From the IMG/VR virus record IMGVR_UViG_3300042890_001190, positions 1 through 64,000 of that record: a DNA stretch of 64,000 nt; one strand, written 5' to 3'. Source of the stretch: a virus. Positions 48,988 through 59,028 of this stretch are shown one piece after another (positions within the stretch are counted from its first letter, which is position 1; each line of letters starts with the position of its first letter). The position numbers were made by a program, and so were the translations under genes. The notes under the pieces were generated by a model. That model saw only the letters and a list, made by a program, of their open reading frames with translations, ran no database searches and was not told where the DNA came from.

Positions 48988-50634
48988 TCAAATAAACGCA
49001 AAGAAGTTGCCCAGTGACGGTCTAAAAACCCAGCCAGTGTTGTTGCCACCGTCAATACAGCCGTTGGTATCAAACGCCTGAAAGATGGCCCCGCCGGAAG
49101 CGTTGGAGTAGGCAATCCTTGCGTTGACGGCGTTTACAACACCCGAAGATTTGATTACAGACCACGGCAGTGGGGTAGTGCCATACAGGTCATAAGCACG
49201 GAAATCCACAATGTCACTTGCAGACGCACCAGCCAGAGTAAATGTTCCATTCACCGTTATGGTGGAGCCATTGCTGACAAGCAGACCTCCATCACCACCA
49301 CCCAAGACCGTTGTGATTGATAAGTTTGTCGTAAGAAGGTTGGTTGTTACCTGTGACGCGCCAGTGCCAGAGATATTCAAGTTTGGAACCAAAATACCGT
49401 TTGTGTTTAAAACTGCCGAGTTAATGTTGACCGTATAAGTACCCGTTACGGATGCGCCTGAAGATATACTAAAATTTATGACGGGATTAAATACCGTGCT
49501 GGATAATGAAGCTCCTGTTAACAGAAAGACAGTCCATGCGTACACCGCACCCGATCCGACTGATGCCGCACCAGTATAAAAATCCCCAATCGGGTTTGCC
49601 AAAGTGCCAAAGTTGCCAGCAATTGAAATCGTGTCTGTGCCTGCTGCAACCGTATTCCTCAGCCCAATGTTTATCCATTGGGACGTTCCGGGCACGCTCA
49701 GAGCACGAGATACATTTGGGCTTCCAGCTCTTTTGGTAATTTTAATGTAATTAAAACTTAAAGAGCCATCGTCAGATGTTACAGTTGAATTTCCGACAAT
49801 AGAAAATACGCCAAATAAATCTGTATTTGTTGCTATACGTAATTCTGCATTTGTAATTGTAATGTTGCGAAGTAGTGGTCCGGTTACATCCAAATTAGTT
49901 ATTCCTCCAGTGACATTAAAATCAATCTGCTTGGCGGTGTTTGTGCTTAAAGTTTGAGACTGTATGTAATTTATACTGGCATTTGGTGTAAGCGTCAGCG
50001 TCGTGTTAACAATGCTATCGTTTGCCCCTCCCCAGTTATCTAAAAAAGCAGTACTAGGCATTACCGCTGGGGGTGCAACGTTAATTGCCAAAGGGTAAGA
50101 TGCCGACCCCAAAACTTTAGCGGACGTAGAGTTTATTAACTCAAAACTCTCACAGTTAATTGAATATGTTCCAGACGGCACAAGCCCAACCTGCACTCGT
50201 ACAAGTGGTGATGTGATATTTGAGTTCAGTGTAATTGTGGTTGGCAACCCAAGCACGTCAAAAATTTGTAAAAACGAAATGGCTGCTATGCTGTTAAATA
50301 CAAGGCCTGATGCTGTTGACGGGTTAAGCCGCAAATCAACATTAAACCCAACGGGTCCGGGGTCCGCTAAAAGCTGGAACGAACCATATACCCTAAGCAC
50401 GCCACCAACAAAAGTTACTGGCGCAACATTTGTTGTTGAAAACGATTTGCAAATTGCAGATGAAACAGTTATTGTTGATATTGGTGATCCCGGCCCCGAG
50501 TTAATATCAAACACCACATCATCTGCGGATGTTGGAACGCCAGCACCCCCTGCCCCGCCCGACGTTGCAGACCAGTTGGTTGTGGCTGAAGCATCCCAAG
50601 TGCCGCTGCCACCTACCCAGTAGTACGTTGCCAT
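48988..50634 (-). CDS. adhesin-like virion surface protein
   Basis: 548 residues, beta-rich and low in charge. N-terminus MATYYWVGGSGTWDASATTN with NWSATSGGAGGAGVPTSADD is a repeatable phage/adhesin opening (YYWVGGtGtWd.ssa..W...sgg....p...DdV.fd). The rest is Thr/Ser/Asn/Ile repeats of a beta-helix kind. Probably a receptor-binding or tail-decoration protein. Confidence 0.75.
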   Translation of the reverse strand: MATYYWVGGSGTWDASATTNWSATSGGAGGAGVPTSADDVVFDINSGPGSPISTITVSSAICKSFSTTNVAPVTFVGGVLRVYGSFQLLADPGPVGFNVDLRLNPSTASGLVFNSIAAISFLQIFDVLGLPTTITLNSNITSPLVRVQVGLVPSGTYSINCESFELINSTSAKVLGSASYPLAINVAPPAVMPSTAFLDNWGGANDSIVNTTLTLTPNASINYIQSQTLSTNTAKQIDFNVTGGITNLDVTGPLLRNITITNAELRIATNTDLFGVFSIVGNSTVTSDDGSLSFNYIKITKRAGSPNVSRALSVPGTSQWINIGLRNTVAAGTDTISIAGNFGTLANPIGDFYTGAASVGSGAVYAWTVFLLTGASLSSTVFNPVINFSISSGASVTGTYTVNINSAVLNTNGILVPNLNISGTGASQVTTNLLTTNLSITTVLGGGDGGLLVSNGSTITVNGTFTLAGASASDIVDFRAYDLYGTTPLPWSVIKSSGVVNAVNARIAYSNASGGAIFQAFDTNGCIDGGNNTGWVFRPSLGNFFAFI

Positions 50635-50643
50635 GTCAATTCC

Positions 50644-51633
50644 TTAAAAACCGAAGTTCTTGGCAAGGACCTGCCACTTGGTGGTGGTGCTGTTGTAGAT
50701 GAAACCGAGGTAGTCCGTCTTGCTTGCGCCAGAGGTCGTAAGCGGCAAAGGAAGGTCTGCTGACCCTTGGTAGATGGCGTTCCAAGCAAAGGTCTGCACC
50801 GCAGTGCTGGACATGCGGATTACCAGCCCTTGGCCGTTTACAGCAGAGCCAGAGGGTGCGTTCATGGTCAAGGTGCCTATGGCCTGCGTGTTGGCCTGCG
50901 TCACGATGTCGGAGGTATCCGCATCTGGCGTGATGGATGTTCCGTCTGCTACCGCAACCACTCGCTTGACAACTTCCTTGTTGGTCAAGACCTGTGTGCC
51001 GGTCAATGTGGCAACTGTTGAGTCAATCGCAACAGTAACTCCAGACGACCCGTTGTAACTTGTGCCACTCAGGCCGGAACCAATTGTTAAGGCGGGCAAG
51101 TTTGAGCCCAACGCCGTTCCGGAGATTGTGCTGTTTGTCAGAGAGGCATTGCCAATGTTTGTCAGCGTGTTGCTTGATCCGCTGATTGTCTTATTGGTCA
51201 GGGTTTGCGTTCCCGTCAGGGTTGCGGCGTCTGCGTCAATCTTTACAAAATCCACGCCATTCCACGCAACAAGATACGCATTCCCGCTTGGCACTGTGAC
51301 GCCCGTGGTGGGGCCAGCCCCGCGAATCACAATGCTCTGGGTGCTGGTGGTTTTGTTGATGACCACGTAGGTCTTGCTCAGCGCTGGGGCAGTGATATTA
51401 CGGGTAACAGTCCCGCCAGCCGTCCAGAGTATGACGGCCTGACGCGCCTGATTGGCGGCAAGCGTAGTTGCGGTGAGGGTGATGTCGGCATCTGCGGAGA
51501 TTGTGGTTGTACCCGCAACCGCTGAATCCACAAGCGAGGTGATGGAGTTGTTGACCGTATCCCCCCAAGTACCCGATAGCTCACCTTGTACCGGTAGCGC
51601 CAACCCTAAAAGTGATGTTGCTGCTGTTGTCAT
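50644..51633 (-). CDS. tail fibre-like protein
   Basis: 329 residues. N-terminus TSLLGLALPVQGELSGTWGD with TVNNSITSLVDSAV is a known phage tail fibre opening (GT WGd.vN.sl..l.e.ai). Central ATLTGTQTLTNKTISGSSNT repeats are typical of fibre shafts, and the end AKNFGF of the tip. It likely attaches to the tail and contributes to host binding. Confidence 0.82.
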   Translation of the reverse strand: MTTAATSLLGLALPVQGELSGTWGDTVNNSITSLVDSAVAGTTTISADADITLTATTLAANQARQAVILWTAGGTVTRNITAPALSKTYVVINKTTSTQSIVIRGAGPTTGVTVPSGNAYLVAWNGVDFVKIDADAATLTGTQTLTNKTISGSSNTLTNIGNASLTNSTISGTALGSNLPALTIGSGLSGTSYNGSSGVTVAIDSTVATLTGTQVLTNKEVVKRVVAVADGTSITPDADTSDIVTQANTQAIGTLTMNAPSGSAVNGQGLVIRMSSTAVQTFAWNAIYQGSADLPLPLTTSGASKTDYLGFIYNSTTTKWQVLAKNFGF

Positions 51634-51642
51634 GATGCACCT

Positions 51643-52029
51643 CTACTGAGAATTATTGATGGGGGTCCACAGGGGATTCTGTGTATCGTTTATGTTTACC
51701 CAGTTTGCAACCTGCACGTCAACAATTTTAATCCAGCCAAAAACTTCAAAGCCATCTGCCATTCGCAAATTTTCTTCTATGACGATTTGAAAGGCTGCAG
51801 TAACAGTGTTGGCATCCGCGCTGTTTAAACCCTCAGTAACCTGAACAAAAACCCCTTGGCTAACCGTTGGGGTATCGGCGCTGCTCAGGTCTTCCGTCAC
51901 CGACAGAAGAATATCACTGTTGGTAAAATTTAAGTCAGCCGCACCAAAGTTTTCTGCAAGCGACAGAAAAATGTTTGCCTTTGCCAGTGAAGCAAAAGGC
52001 GCTTCTGCAAAACTTGAGGTGCCAAACAT
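51643..52029 (-). CDS. repetitive virion protein, unknown
   Basis: 128 residues built from about six imperfect ~22-residue repeats (SLAENFGAADLNFTNSDILL; SVTEDLSSADTPTVSQGVFV; QVTEGLNSADANTVTAAFQI). A regular beta repeat of pattern 'v.E.l..aD....' suggests a small solenoid or fibre piece. It ends with VANWVNINDTQNPLWTPINN, a common C-terminal W-x-N/P motif of small phage fibre proteins. Confidence 0.7.
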   Translation of the reverse strand: MFGTSSFAEAPFASLAKANIFLSLAENFGAADLNFTNSDILLSVTEDLSSADTPTVSQGVFVQVTEGLNSADANTVTAAFQIVIEENLRMADGFEVFGWIKIVDVQVANWVNINDTQNPLWTPINNSQ

Positions 52030-52045
52030 AACTTTTACCCAAACA

Positions 52046-52195
52046 TTACTGCTCAGCCTGTTCAGGTGGTTTAACTTGCAATGCTGCTTGCTCTTGAATC
52101 TTGACGATCAAAGGCCACACGCCAGACTTGGCTGGCATCTCACCCAAGACCTGCAAGATGAATTGCACTTCGTTTGGTTCAAGGTTCAAGTTCAT
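52046..52195 (-). CDS. small protein, 49 aa
   Basis: MNLNLEPNEVQFILQVLGEM with PAKSGVWPLIVKIQEQAAL. The pattern 'Ltp.Ev..il..L..lP.......li.ki..Q' is found in small phage proteins near tail genes. The ATG at 52195 has TTGGAG upstream; the open frame before it overlaps the previous gene. Function unknown. Confidence 0.68.
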   Translation of the reverse strand: MNLNLEPNEVQFILQVLGEMPAKSGVWPLIVKIQEQAALQVKPPEQAEQ

Positions 52196-52512
52196 GCTGC
52201 GCTCCAAGGAAGTGGTGTATTTTGTGGGCTGACAGGTGGGTTTGCCATCGAATCCAGTTGGCCCTGCACACAGGCTTGTGCGCTCTCGATCTGGTTGGCG
52301 GGAATCCACGCAACGACTTGAGTTTCAGTCAGCGATTCGTAAGGGATGAATGCGCCCTCTTGGTCAGCAGAACTGAACTGCGTGTTGCCGCCGATGGAGG
52401 CGGTGTTGTCGCCGTCCACCCCGGTTACCTGCCAAAGAGCATTAACGACGTACCCCGGATCGGGAGTGTCGAGCGTGTACATAGAAGTGATGGTTGTGGT
52501 AAAGGTGGTCAT
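52192..52512 (-). CDS. conserved phage protein, unknown
   Basis: 106 residues (MTTFTTTITSMYTLDTPDPG; YVVNALWQVTGVDGDNTASI; FIPYESLTETQVVAWIPANQ). The pattern 'VV..v.w.v.g.dg....s..g.......f.py..lte.qVi.WI' is a recurrent small tail-region phage protein. Start at 52512 with GGAG. Possibly chaperone-like for fibre assembly; unproved. Confidence 0.72.
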   Translation of the reverse strand: MTTFTTTITSMYTLDTPDPGYVVNALWQVTGVDGDNTASIGGNTQFSSADQEGAFIPYESLTETQVVAWIPANQIESAQACVQGQLDSMANPPVSPQNTPLPWSAA

Positions 52513-52514
52513 GT

Positions 52515-52772
52515 TCAAACTCCGGGAGTTGGTGGGTTAGGGTCATACGGCTGTGGAGATGGCTGGCTCCAAGCGTAATTGGCGATGTTGAGGTAGTAAG
52601 CCTCAGCAAGCACCTCTGGCGCACGAGGGTCATTTGGGGCAAGAATATCCCGCGAGTACGTTGACGAGATAACAGCACCATCTTTCAAAACATCCGTTGT
52701 TTTTCGGACGGCTATGCACCCGTCTGATTGGATGTTGAATTGCGAAATGTAAGTTACTTCCGAAAAAGCCAT
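52515..52772 (-). CDS. small tail-region protein, unknown
   Basis: 85 residues. MAFSEVTYISQFNIQSDGCI with AVRKTTDVLKDGAVIS; then YSRDILAPNDP, C-terminus Pro-rich (WSQPSPQPYDPNPPTPG). The segment 'i.vR..t.v..dGv.is.s..R.vl.pgd' is a conserved phage piece. AAAGGAA upstream of the ATG. Role unknown. Confidence 0.7.
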   Translation of the reverse strand: MAFSEVTYISQFNIQSDGCIAVRKTTDVLKDGAVISSTYSRDILAPNDPRAPEVLAEAYYLNIANYAWSQPSPQPYDPNPPTPGV

Positions 52773-52784
52773 GATGGTTTCCTT

Positions 52785-55700
52785 TTAATCCAAAGTTGTG
52801 TAGACAAGAGTGCCAAAAATATACGACGTGTCGTTGAAATTAGAGTGGTCAATCGCTGAAGTTGCCGACGAACCGTTTGTACAAATTGTGGCTGCGTAAG
52901 CATTGTTTTGCCCCACTACCGTTACACCATAATTTGAAGCGGGCAAGCTCATTACGCCGTAACCAGCAATTGATGTTGCATCAGCGTAAGACAGGGACTC
53001 AACTCTGAACGGCAAGTTTGTCAAGTATGCAGTGCCCGTGCTTGAACCTTTGTTGGTTATAGCAAATCCGTACCGAATGGTCACGACCTTACCGATTTTG
53101 ACGTAAGTACCAGCGCCGTAATCGTAGGTGATGCCTGTACCACTTCCTGTGTTTGACCCAAAGTTTAGGTAGTTGGTAAACGTCCCCTCCTCATAGTCAT
53201 CCAGCGTGTTGGCGTTTGCTGATGCGGATTGAGTGGCGGGGAAGGTGATGCCTGAAACCTTGTCTAATTGAATGCTTGTTCCGTTGGTTGTAAGGTTGCC
53301 GACATTAGTCCCGTTAACTGAAAACTGTATAAAAGTGCTGCTTGTGTAACCAGAAACTTTTGCTAAATAGATGTTGTTATCAACAGAATTTTGAACAACA
53401 AAATTGCCTACAGAACCACTTAATTGAAGCCCAATTTTTGCATCCGAACCAATGCCGTTCATTGTGCTTTTCGTGCCCACCAAGAAGTTATCAGAAGCAT
53501 CAAACACACCCCGTGGATTCCCAGCCCCATCAGACAGCACGATGTAGTTGTTGGCAGTGCGGATGTCGAGGCCACCTTGGTTGCCGTCGTATGCGCCAAG
53601 AATGGTGTTGCGTGAGCCTGTTGTTACTTGCGCTCCAGCAGAGCCAGCAGCGCCAGTGCCAACAAAAGTATTTGAATTTCCAGTCGTGTTGTACCCCGTT
53701 TGGATGCCAACAAAAGTGTTGTATGTCCCCGTTGTAAGGACAAATCCAGCCTGATAACCAAGCGCAGTGTTGTAGTTGCCTGTGGTGCTGGCCGGAAGCG
53801 CAAAAGACCCAAGCGCCGTATTGCCAAGGCCAGTTGTGGCAAGTCGCAATGCAGATTTGCCAACTGCTGTGTTGTCAGTACCAGTAGTCGCCGTAACAAG
53901 CGCAATTGAACCAATCGCGGTGTTATTGCCGCCAGTTGTAAGATTTTGCCCCGCAGAATCGCCCATTGCGGTGTTCTCAACTGCGGTGGTTGTTTCTTTA
54001 AGTGCGCGGTATCCGACTGCGGTGTTGTAACTGCCTGTGTTGGAATATAAAGCCTGATAGCCAACACCGACATTTTCTGTACCAGTGACGTTGCTGTAAA
54101 CCGCCTGATAACCCACAGCAGTGTTGTTAGAGGCTGTGGTGTTTGCCGCAAGTGCCTGCACTCCCACGGCAGTGTTGCTCGAGCCTGTTGTGTTTGCCCA
54201 AAGCGACAGTTCGCCAATGGCCGAGTTCAAAGTGCCAGTTGTGTTGGTGTAAAGCGCTCTGTACCCAAAAGCAGAGTTGTCTCCTGTTGTTGTACTGTAC
54301 CCCGCCTCAGTCCCGACAAAGGTTTGATAAAAACCAGTCTGGTTGCTATACCCTGCCTGATAACCCACAGCAGTGTTGTTGTTGGCTGTGGTGTTGCTCC
54401 ACAAGGCTTGGCGACCAATTGCCGTGTTGTACGAAGAGGTTGTGGTGTTGTACAGCGCCTGCTCACCAATCGCTGTGTTGTCAACACCAGTGGTCAGCGC
54501 CTGCGCAGTTCCGTTGCCCATCGCGGTGTTGTTATTTGCGGTCGTTACCGCTTGAAGGGCGTATCGGCCAACCGCCGTATTCTGAGTTCCGGTGGTGTTT
54601 GCTTGCAGCGAATAAATACCAACCGCAGTGTTGTAACTACCAGTTGTGTTCACCCTAAGTGCAGAACGCCCCAATGCGGTATTCTCAAAACCAGTAGTGT
54701 TTGAGTACAGCGCCTCACGACCAACAGCAACAAGATCATATCCGGTAGTGTTGCTGTATCCCGCCTGATAACCTACAGCGGTATTGTTGGAGGCTGTGGT
54801 GTTGGAGCGAAGCGCTTGCTGACCAAAGGCGGTGTTGTAACTTCCAGATGTATTGAGATACAAGGCCGCATTGCCCATTGCTGAATTGCTAGCCCCGGTG
54901 GTGTTAGTGTAGAGGCTACTGATACCTAATGCGGAGTTATCTGCGCCAGTCGTGTTGGCGTACAGGGACTGATAACCTACAGCAGTGTTATTTGACCCTG
55001 TAGTGTTAGCAAAAAATGCGCCCCCACCAACAGCTACGTTGCTTGCTCCTGTAGTGTTTGAGTTGCCAGCAAAACCACCTATAAAAGTCAGGTCTTGACC
55101 AGTTGTAGTCAAGTATCCCGCACGATAACCAATAAAGGTATCCGCAAAATTAGGGCTTGTTGCGGTGTGCGTGTAAGCGGCTTGATAGCCAAATGCAGTA
55201 ATACCTGTCCCAGTTGTTGTGCTATACCCCGCCTGATAACCAACAGCAGTGTTGTTGGAAGCGGTGGTGTTAAACACCAAGGCTTGATTACCAATTGCAG
55301 TGTTATTTGAGCCTGTGGTGTTGGAGTAAAGAGCGCCCCGGCCAATAGCTGTCAGGGTTGTGCCAGTTGTATTGGCGTATGCGGCGTAGAACCCGACCGC
55401 AGTGTTATCGTTGGCGGTGGTGTTATTTACCAGTGCCTCCGTGCCAATCGCTGTGTTGTAGTTGCCTGTGGTGTTGTAGTACAGCGCAGACTGCCCGATA
55501 GCCGTGTTTTTTGTGCCAGTTGTGTTGGTGTAAGCGGCGGTGTACCCGACAGCGGTGTTGTAGGCGGCGGTGGTGTTATTGCGGAGGGCTTCTGAACCAA
55601 CCCCTACGTTGGCGATGCCAGTTGTGTTGGCGTATAAAGCAGAGCCTCCAAGTGCGGAGTTGTTTGTGCCCGTTGTATTTTCATGAAGAGAAAAAGCACC

Positions 55701-58403
55701 AATAGCAGTTAAGCTGGCCCCGGTTGTGTTGCTATACCCAGCCTGATAGCCAGCGGCTGTGTTGTAGTTTGCTGTGGTGTTGAGCGCCAAAGCGCCCTCA
55801 CCGAACGCAGAGTTGTACGAACCCGTGGTGTTGAACTCCATCGGGGCGTAAGTGACATACGAGTTGCCCACCGCAGTGTTGGCAATGCCTGTGGTGTTGG
55901 CATACCCAGACTTCCAGCCAATGGCTGTGATGCTTCCGCTGGTGTTGCTGAAGGCCGTTTGGTAGCCAAGCGCCACAACCCGGCCTGTGGTGTTGAGGTA
56001 ACCAGACTGAAAGCCGACAGCGGTGTTGGCAGAAGACGTGGTGTTGGCGTTAAGAGACTGGTAGCCAACGGCAGTGTTTGAACCGCCCGTGGTGTTGTTC
56101 GCCATTGAGAACACACCAAACGAGGAATTGGACTCGCCAGTAGTTGTTGCGCCAAGCGATACGGAGCCAAATGCAGCGTTGCCACCCCCGGTTGTTGCAA
56201 CCTCAAGAGCTTGACGCCCAAAGGCGTTGTTTTCTGTCGCTGTAGTGCTTGTAGCCGATGCGCGATACCCGACTGCGGTGTTGTAGGAAGCCGTGGTGTT
56301 GGATAAAAGTGCCTGCATACCCACGGCAGTGTTGTAGCTGCCAGTGGTGTTAGCAAAAAGTGCCCCCTGCCCAACAGCAGAGTTCCGAGTGCCTCCGGCG
56401 TTTGAAAACAAGGACGACATGCCAAATGCGGCGTTGTTGTCTCCGGTGTTCAAATTGAGAGCACCGTTTCCCATTGCTGTGTTGTTTGAGGCTGTTGTAG
56501 CCGTGTATCCAGCGCCTTGACCAACATACGAGTTGTTTGTGCCTGTCGTATTGCTGTACCCCGCCTGATAACCCACAGCAGTGTTGTTGCTGGCGGTGGT
56601 GTTGGCTTGCAATGAACCCGCACCCACAGCGACGTTATTTGCGCCTGTGGTGTTGAACCGTAACGCAGCCGCCCCAACGCCGTCGTACCCTCCGATTGCC
56701 GTATTGTTAGAGCCAGTTGTCGTAGCGTAGAGTGCGCCTTGGCCAATACCGATATTACCCACGCCTGTGGCAATGGAATAGCCAGCACCAGACCCAACGC
56801 CGATGTTGGTTCCACCCCCCGTGGTATTGTTGGAGTACAAGGCATCTGCGCCAATTGCTACATGACCACCTGCTGTGGTGTTGCTATATAAAGCCCCACG
56901 ACCAACCGCCGTGCTTGATGCACCAGTAGTATTGCTAAACCCTGCCTGATAACCAACAGCAGTGTTGTTGGAGGCTGTGGTGTTGGCGTAGAGGGATAGG
57001 CTACCGAACGAAGTGTTGTTAGCGCCAGTTGTGTTGGCTTGCAACGCCCCATTGCCTACTGCGTTATTGTCAGTCCCGGTCGTGTTTGACCGAAGTGGGC
57101 CGTAGACAGAAATTTCATCTTGAGAGCCAATGGCAATATTGCGATACCCGGTTGTATTTGCAACCAAGGCGTTTCTGCCAATAGCGATATTGGCGTAGCC
57201 TGTCGTATTTGACGGAAGCGAGTTATATCCAACGGCCGTATTGGAGTTGCCCGTAGTGTTTGCGTAACCAGCAGAGTAGCCAACCGCTGTGTTAAAAAAT
57301 CCGGTAGTGTTGAGGACTAAGGCACTATTACCCACCGCTGTGTTGGTAGCCACAGCACCTGCACCACGGCCTACGGTGAGGCCGTTGACTAAGACATCTT
57401 GTGTTGCGGTAATAACGCCGGAAGAATTAATGGTAAACGGGATTGTACCTCCCGTTACATCCAAAATGCTGAAGTTGGAGTTGTTTGCTCCCGGCAGGCC
57501 TCCAACCAATTCCCAAGTGCGACCACCAGAGCCGCCGTTCTCAAGGCGCAGTCTGACGTTTGATTGATCGTTGCCGTTTAACCGTGCAGTAGCTGCGCCC
57601 CCTCCTACTGTGTTCACATCCAACTTATAAGCTGGCGAACTCGTCCCAACACCAAAATTTGTCCCATCAAACGTCAGCGCAGACCCAGTGGTCAGGACTT
57701 TGGAGCCGTTGAGGTAGGCCACTCCGTTGGCTGTGCCCCCGGAGAAAGTGCCCGTGCCGGAGAAGGACAAATCCGTAAATGCCCCCGTGTTGGGCGTTGT
57801 AGCCCCTACAGTGCCGTTGATGTTGATGGAGGCTGTGCCTGTCAGGTTAGTTACCACACCGGAGGCTGGAGTGCCCAAAGCCGGAGTGACCAGCGTGGGG
57901 CTATTGGCAAACACCAAAGCACCTGTGCCTGTTTCGTCTGTTACCGCCGAGGCAAGGTTGGCAGAGCTTGGAGTGGCTAAGAAGGTGGCAACACCAGAGC
58001 CCAAGCCCGAGATGCCTGTAGCAACTGGCAAGCCTGTAGCGTTGGTCAAAGTGGCGCTGACGGGCGTTCCCAGCGCAGAGGCGTTGCCGCTTGCATCAAG
58101 ATTGACCGACCGGCCCGACGGGTAGGTCACAAAAACATTGACCACACCGGAAAACGTCACAGCGCTGCCAGTGTTGCTGGATGCGTAGACTGTGGTTCGA
58201 GTTAGTGTTGGACCCGTTGTTGAGTACGTGCCAAGACCAACTTCCCAATTGCCCCCGTTATCGGTAGCCGAATAGTAGGTGGTGTTGGTGTCGCCAATGG
58301 TGGCAAACGTCTGAAAACCAGCCACCGCACCCGTAAGCGTAAAACTTACAGTAGTGTTTGCTGTGGCCGTTTCTTGAACACGGTTTGAGAGGACTAAAGG
58401 CAT
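52785..58403 (-). CDS. giant tail fibre with YadA-like beta-roll repeats
   Basis: 1872 residues. N-terminal ~330 residues: MPLVLSNRVQETATANTTVS, then fibre shaft with ALGTPVSATLTNATG-type repeats. Residues ~350-1660: roughly 85-90 repeats of 14-15 residues, consensus NTAVGYQAGYSNTTG, matching the left-handed beta-roll of YadA/Hia heads. The C-terminal ~170 residues begin LDDYEEGTFTNYL, a receptor-tip fold common in phage tail proteins. Probably a trimeric host-binding fibre. The repeats are also highly repetitive DNA and prone to length change. Confidence 0.85.
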   Translation of the reverse strand: MPLVLSNRVQETATANTTVSFTLTGAVAGFQTFATIGDTNTTYYSATDNGGNWEVGLGTYSTTGPTLTRTTVYASSNTGSAVTFSGVVNVFVTYPSGRSVNLDASGNASALGTPVSATLTNATGLPVATGISGLGSGVATFLATPSSANLASAVTDETGTGALVFANSPTLVTPALGTPASGVVTNLTGTASININGTVGATTPNTGAFTDLSFSGTGTFSGGTANGVAYLNGSKVLTTGSALTFDGTNFGVGTSSPAYKLDVNTVGGGAATARLNGNDQSNVRLRLENGGSGGRTWELVGGLPGANNSNFSILDVTGGTIPFTINSSGVITATQDVLVNGLTVGRGAGAVATNTAVGNSALVLNTTGFFNTAVGYSAGYANTTGNSNTAVGYNSLPSNTTGYANIAIGRNALVANTTGYRNIAIGSQDEISVYGPLRSNTTGTDNNAVGNGALQANTTGANNTSFGSLSLYANTTASNNTAVGYQAGFSNTTGASSTAVGRGALYSNTTAGGHVAIGADALYSNNTTGGGTNIGVGSGAGYSIATGVGNIGIGQGALYATTTGSNNTAIGGYDGVGAAALRFNTTGANNVAVGAGSLQANTTASNNTAVGYQAGYSNTTGTNNSYVGQGAGYTATTASNNTAMGNGALNLNTGDNNAAFGMSSLFSNAGGTRNSAVGQGALFANTTGSYNTAVGMQALLSNTTASYNTAVGYRASATSTTATENNAFGRQALEVATTGGGNAAFGSVSLGATTTGESNSSFGVFSMANNTTGGSNTAVGYQSLNANTTSSANTAVGFQSGYLNTTGRVVALGYQTAFSNTSGSITAIGWKSGYANTTGIANTAVGNSYVTYAPMEFNTTGSYNSAFGEGALALNTTANYNTAAGYQAGYSNTTGASLTAIGAFSLHENTTGTNNSALGGSALYANTTGIANVGVGSEALRNNTTAAYNTAVGYTAAYTNTTGTKNTAIGQSALYYNTTGNYNTAIGTEALVNNTTANDNTAVGFYAAYANTTGTTLTAIGRGALYSNTTGSNNTAIGNQALVFNTTASNNTAVGYQAGYSTTTGTGITAFGYQAAYTHTATSPNFADTFIGYRAGYLTTTGQDLTFIGGFAGNSNTTGASNVAVGGGAFFANTTGSNNTAVGYQSLYANTTGADNSALGISSLYTNTTGASNSAMGNAALYLNTSGSYNTAFGQQALRSNTTASNNTAVGYQAGYSNTTGYDLVAVGREALYSNTTGFENTALGRSALRVNTTGSYNTAVGIYSLQANTTGTQNTAVGRYALQAVTTANNNTAMGNGTAQALTTGVDNTAIGEQALYNTTTSSYNTAIGRQALWSNTTANNNTAVGYQAGYSNQTGFYQTFVGTEAGYSTTTGDNSAFGYRALYTNTTGTLNSAIGELSLWANTTGSSNTAVGVQALAANTTASNNTAVGYQAVYSNVTGTENVGVGYQALYSNTGSYNTAVGYRALKETTTAVENTAMGDSAGQNLTTGGNNTAIGSIALVTATTGTDNTAVGKSALRLATTGLGNTALGSFALPASTTGNYNTALGYQAGFVLTTGTYNTFVGIQTGYNTTGNSNTFVGTGAAGSAGAQVTTGSRNTILGAYDGNQGGLDIRTANNYIVLSDGAGNPRGVFDASDNFLVGTKSTMNGIGSDAKIGLQLSGSVGNFVVQNSVDNNIYLAKVSGYTSSTFIQFSVNGTNVGNLTTNGTSIQLDKVSGITFPATQSASANANTLDDYEEGTFTNYLNFGSNTGSGTGITYDYGAGTYVKIGKVVTIRYGFAITNKGSSTGTAYLTNLPFRVESLSYADATSIAGYGVMSLPASNYGVTVVGQNNAYAATICTNGSSATSAIDHSNFNDTSYIFGTLVYTTLD

Positions 58404-58415
58404 TGACGCCCCCTT

Positions 58416-59018
58416 TTAAGAAGTTGCGGTCGTGCTGTAAGTAACAGAAACGGTATCGCCTGCAGTAGTGACTCGGGCCGTTGCAAATGAGCCTGCACTG
58501 TATAGCGTGCCTGCGGTGCTGCTTTGCGTATTGACCGCGCCAGAACCCGTAACCAAGAAGCAGCCACCCACCGTGCCGCCTGCGCCCGTGATGGTGTAGG
58601 TGATGGATGTGGCGGTCTTGGTGGTCACGTTGGTGGGCGTGGTGCCTGTAGATGTGGCAGACGAGAAAGACGCCGTGCCGCGCACAGCAGAGCCGCCAAC
58701 TGTGTAATTTACAAACTCAGTCCAGCCCGCATGGGTGACCATAGTGTCCGCAGCGGCAAAAGTACCGGTGCCAGAGATCAATCCAAGGAATGGGCCAACA
58801 GTGGTGTACGCAGCGCCCGACAGTAACGTGTCCAGCATTAACTGCTTGCCCACGGCGTTGACCAAATTTGGGAAAGAGTCTTCCCACTTAACGTTGCCCT
58901 CAGCATCACGGCACACCACATGATAGCGCCCTTCCATACCCACGGACTCATTGCCAGCGGCCTTGCACTGCAAGGTAACTTCCGCATGATCGCCAAAATT
59001 AGAAAATTCGTTTGTCAT
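58416..59018 (-). CDS. virion protein, unknown
   Basis: 200 residues. N-terminus TLQCKAAGNESVGMEGRYHV with VCRDAEGNVKWEDSFPNLV and GKQLMLDTLLSG is a recurrent phage pattern (..v.crD..Gn.kW.d...N.v...G...lld.ll.g). The remainder is Thr/Ser/Gly-rich beta. Likely a minor structural or fibre-base protein. Confidence 0.74.
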   Translation of the reverse strand: MTNEFSNFGDHAEVTLQCKAAGNESVGMEGRYHVVCRDAEGNVKWEDSFPNLVNAVGKQLMLDTLLSGAAYTTVGPFLGLISGTGTFAAADTMVTHAGWTEFVNYTVGGSAVRGTASFSSATSTGTTPTNVTTKTATSITYTITGAGGTVGGCFLVTGSGAVNTQSSTAGTLYSAGSFATARVTTAGDTVSVTYSTTATS

Positions 59019-59028
59019 GAGCTACCCC

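Noticed and set aside
52785-58403. Dense short direct repeats that resemble a CRISPR-like or satellite array
   Set aside because: They are codon-phased inside one long open frame and encode 14-15-residue beta-roll repeats; no constant repeat with variable spacers.
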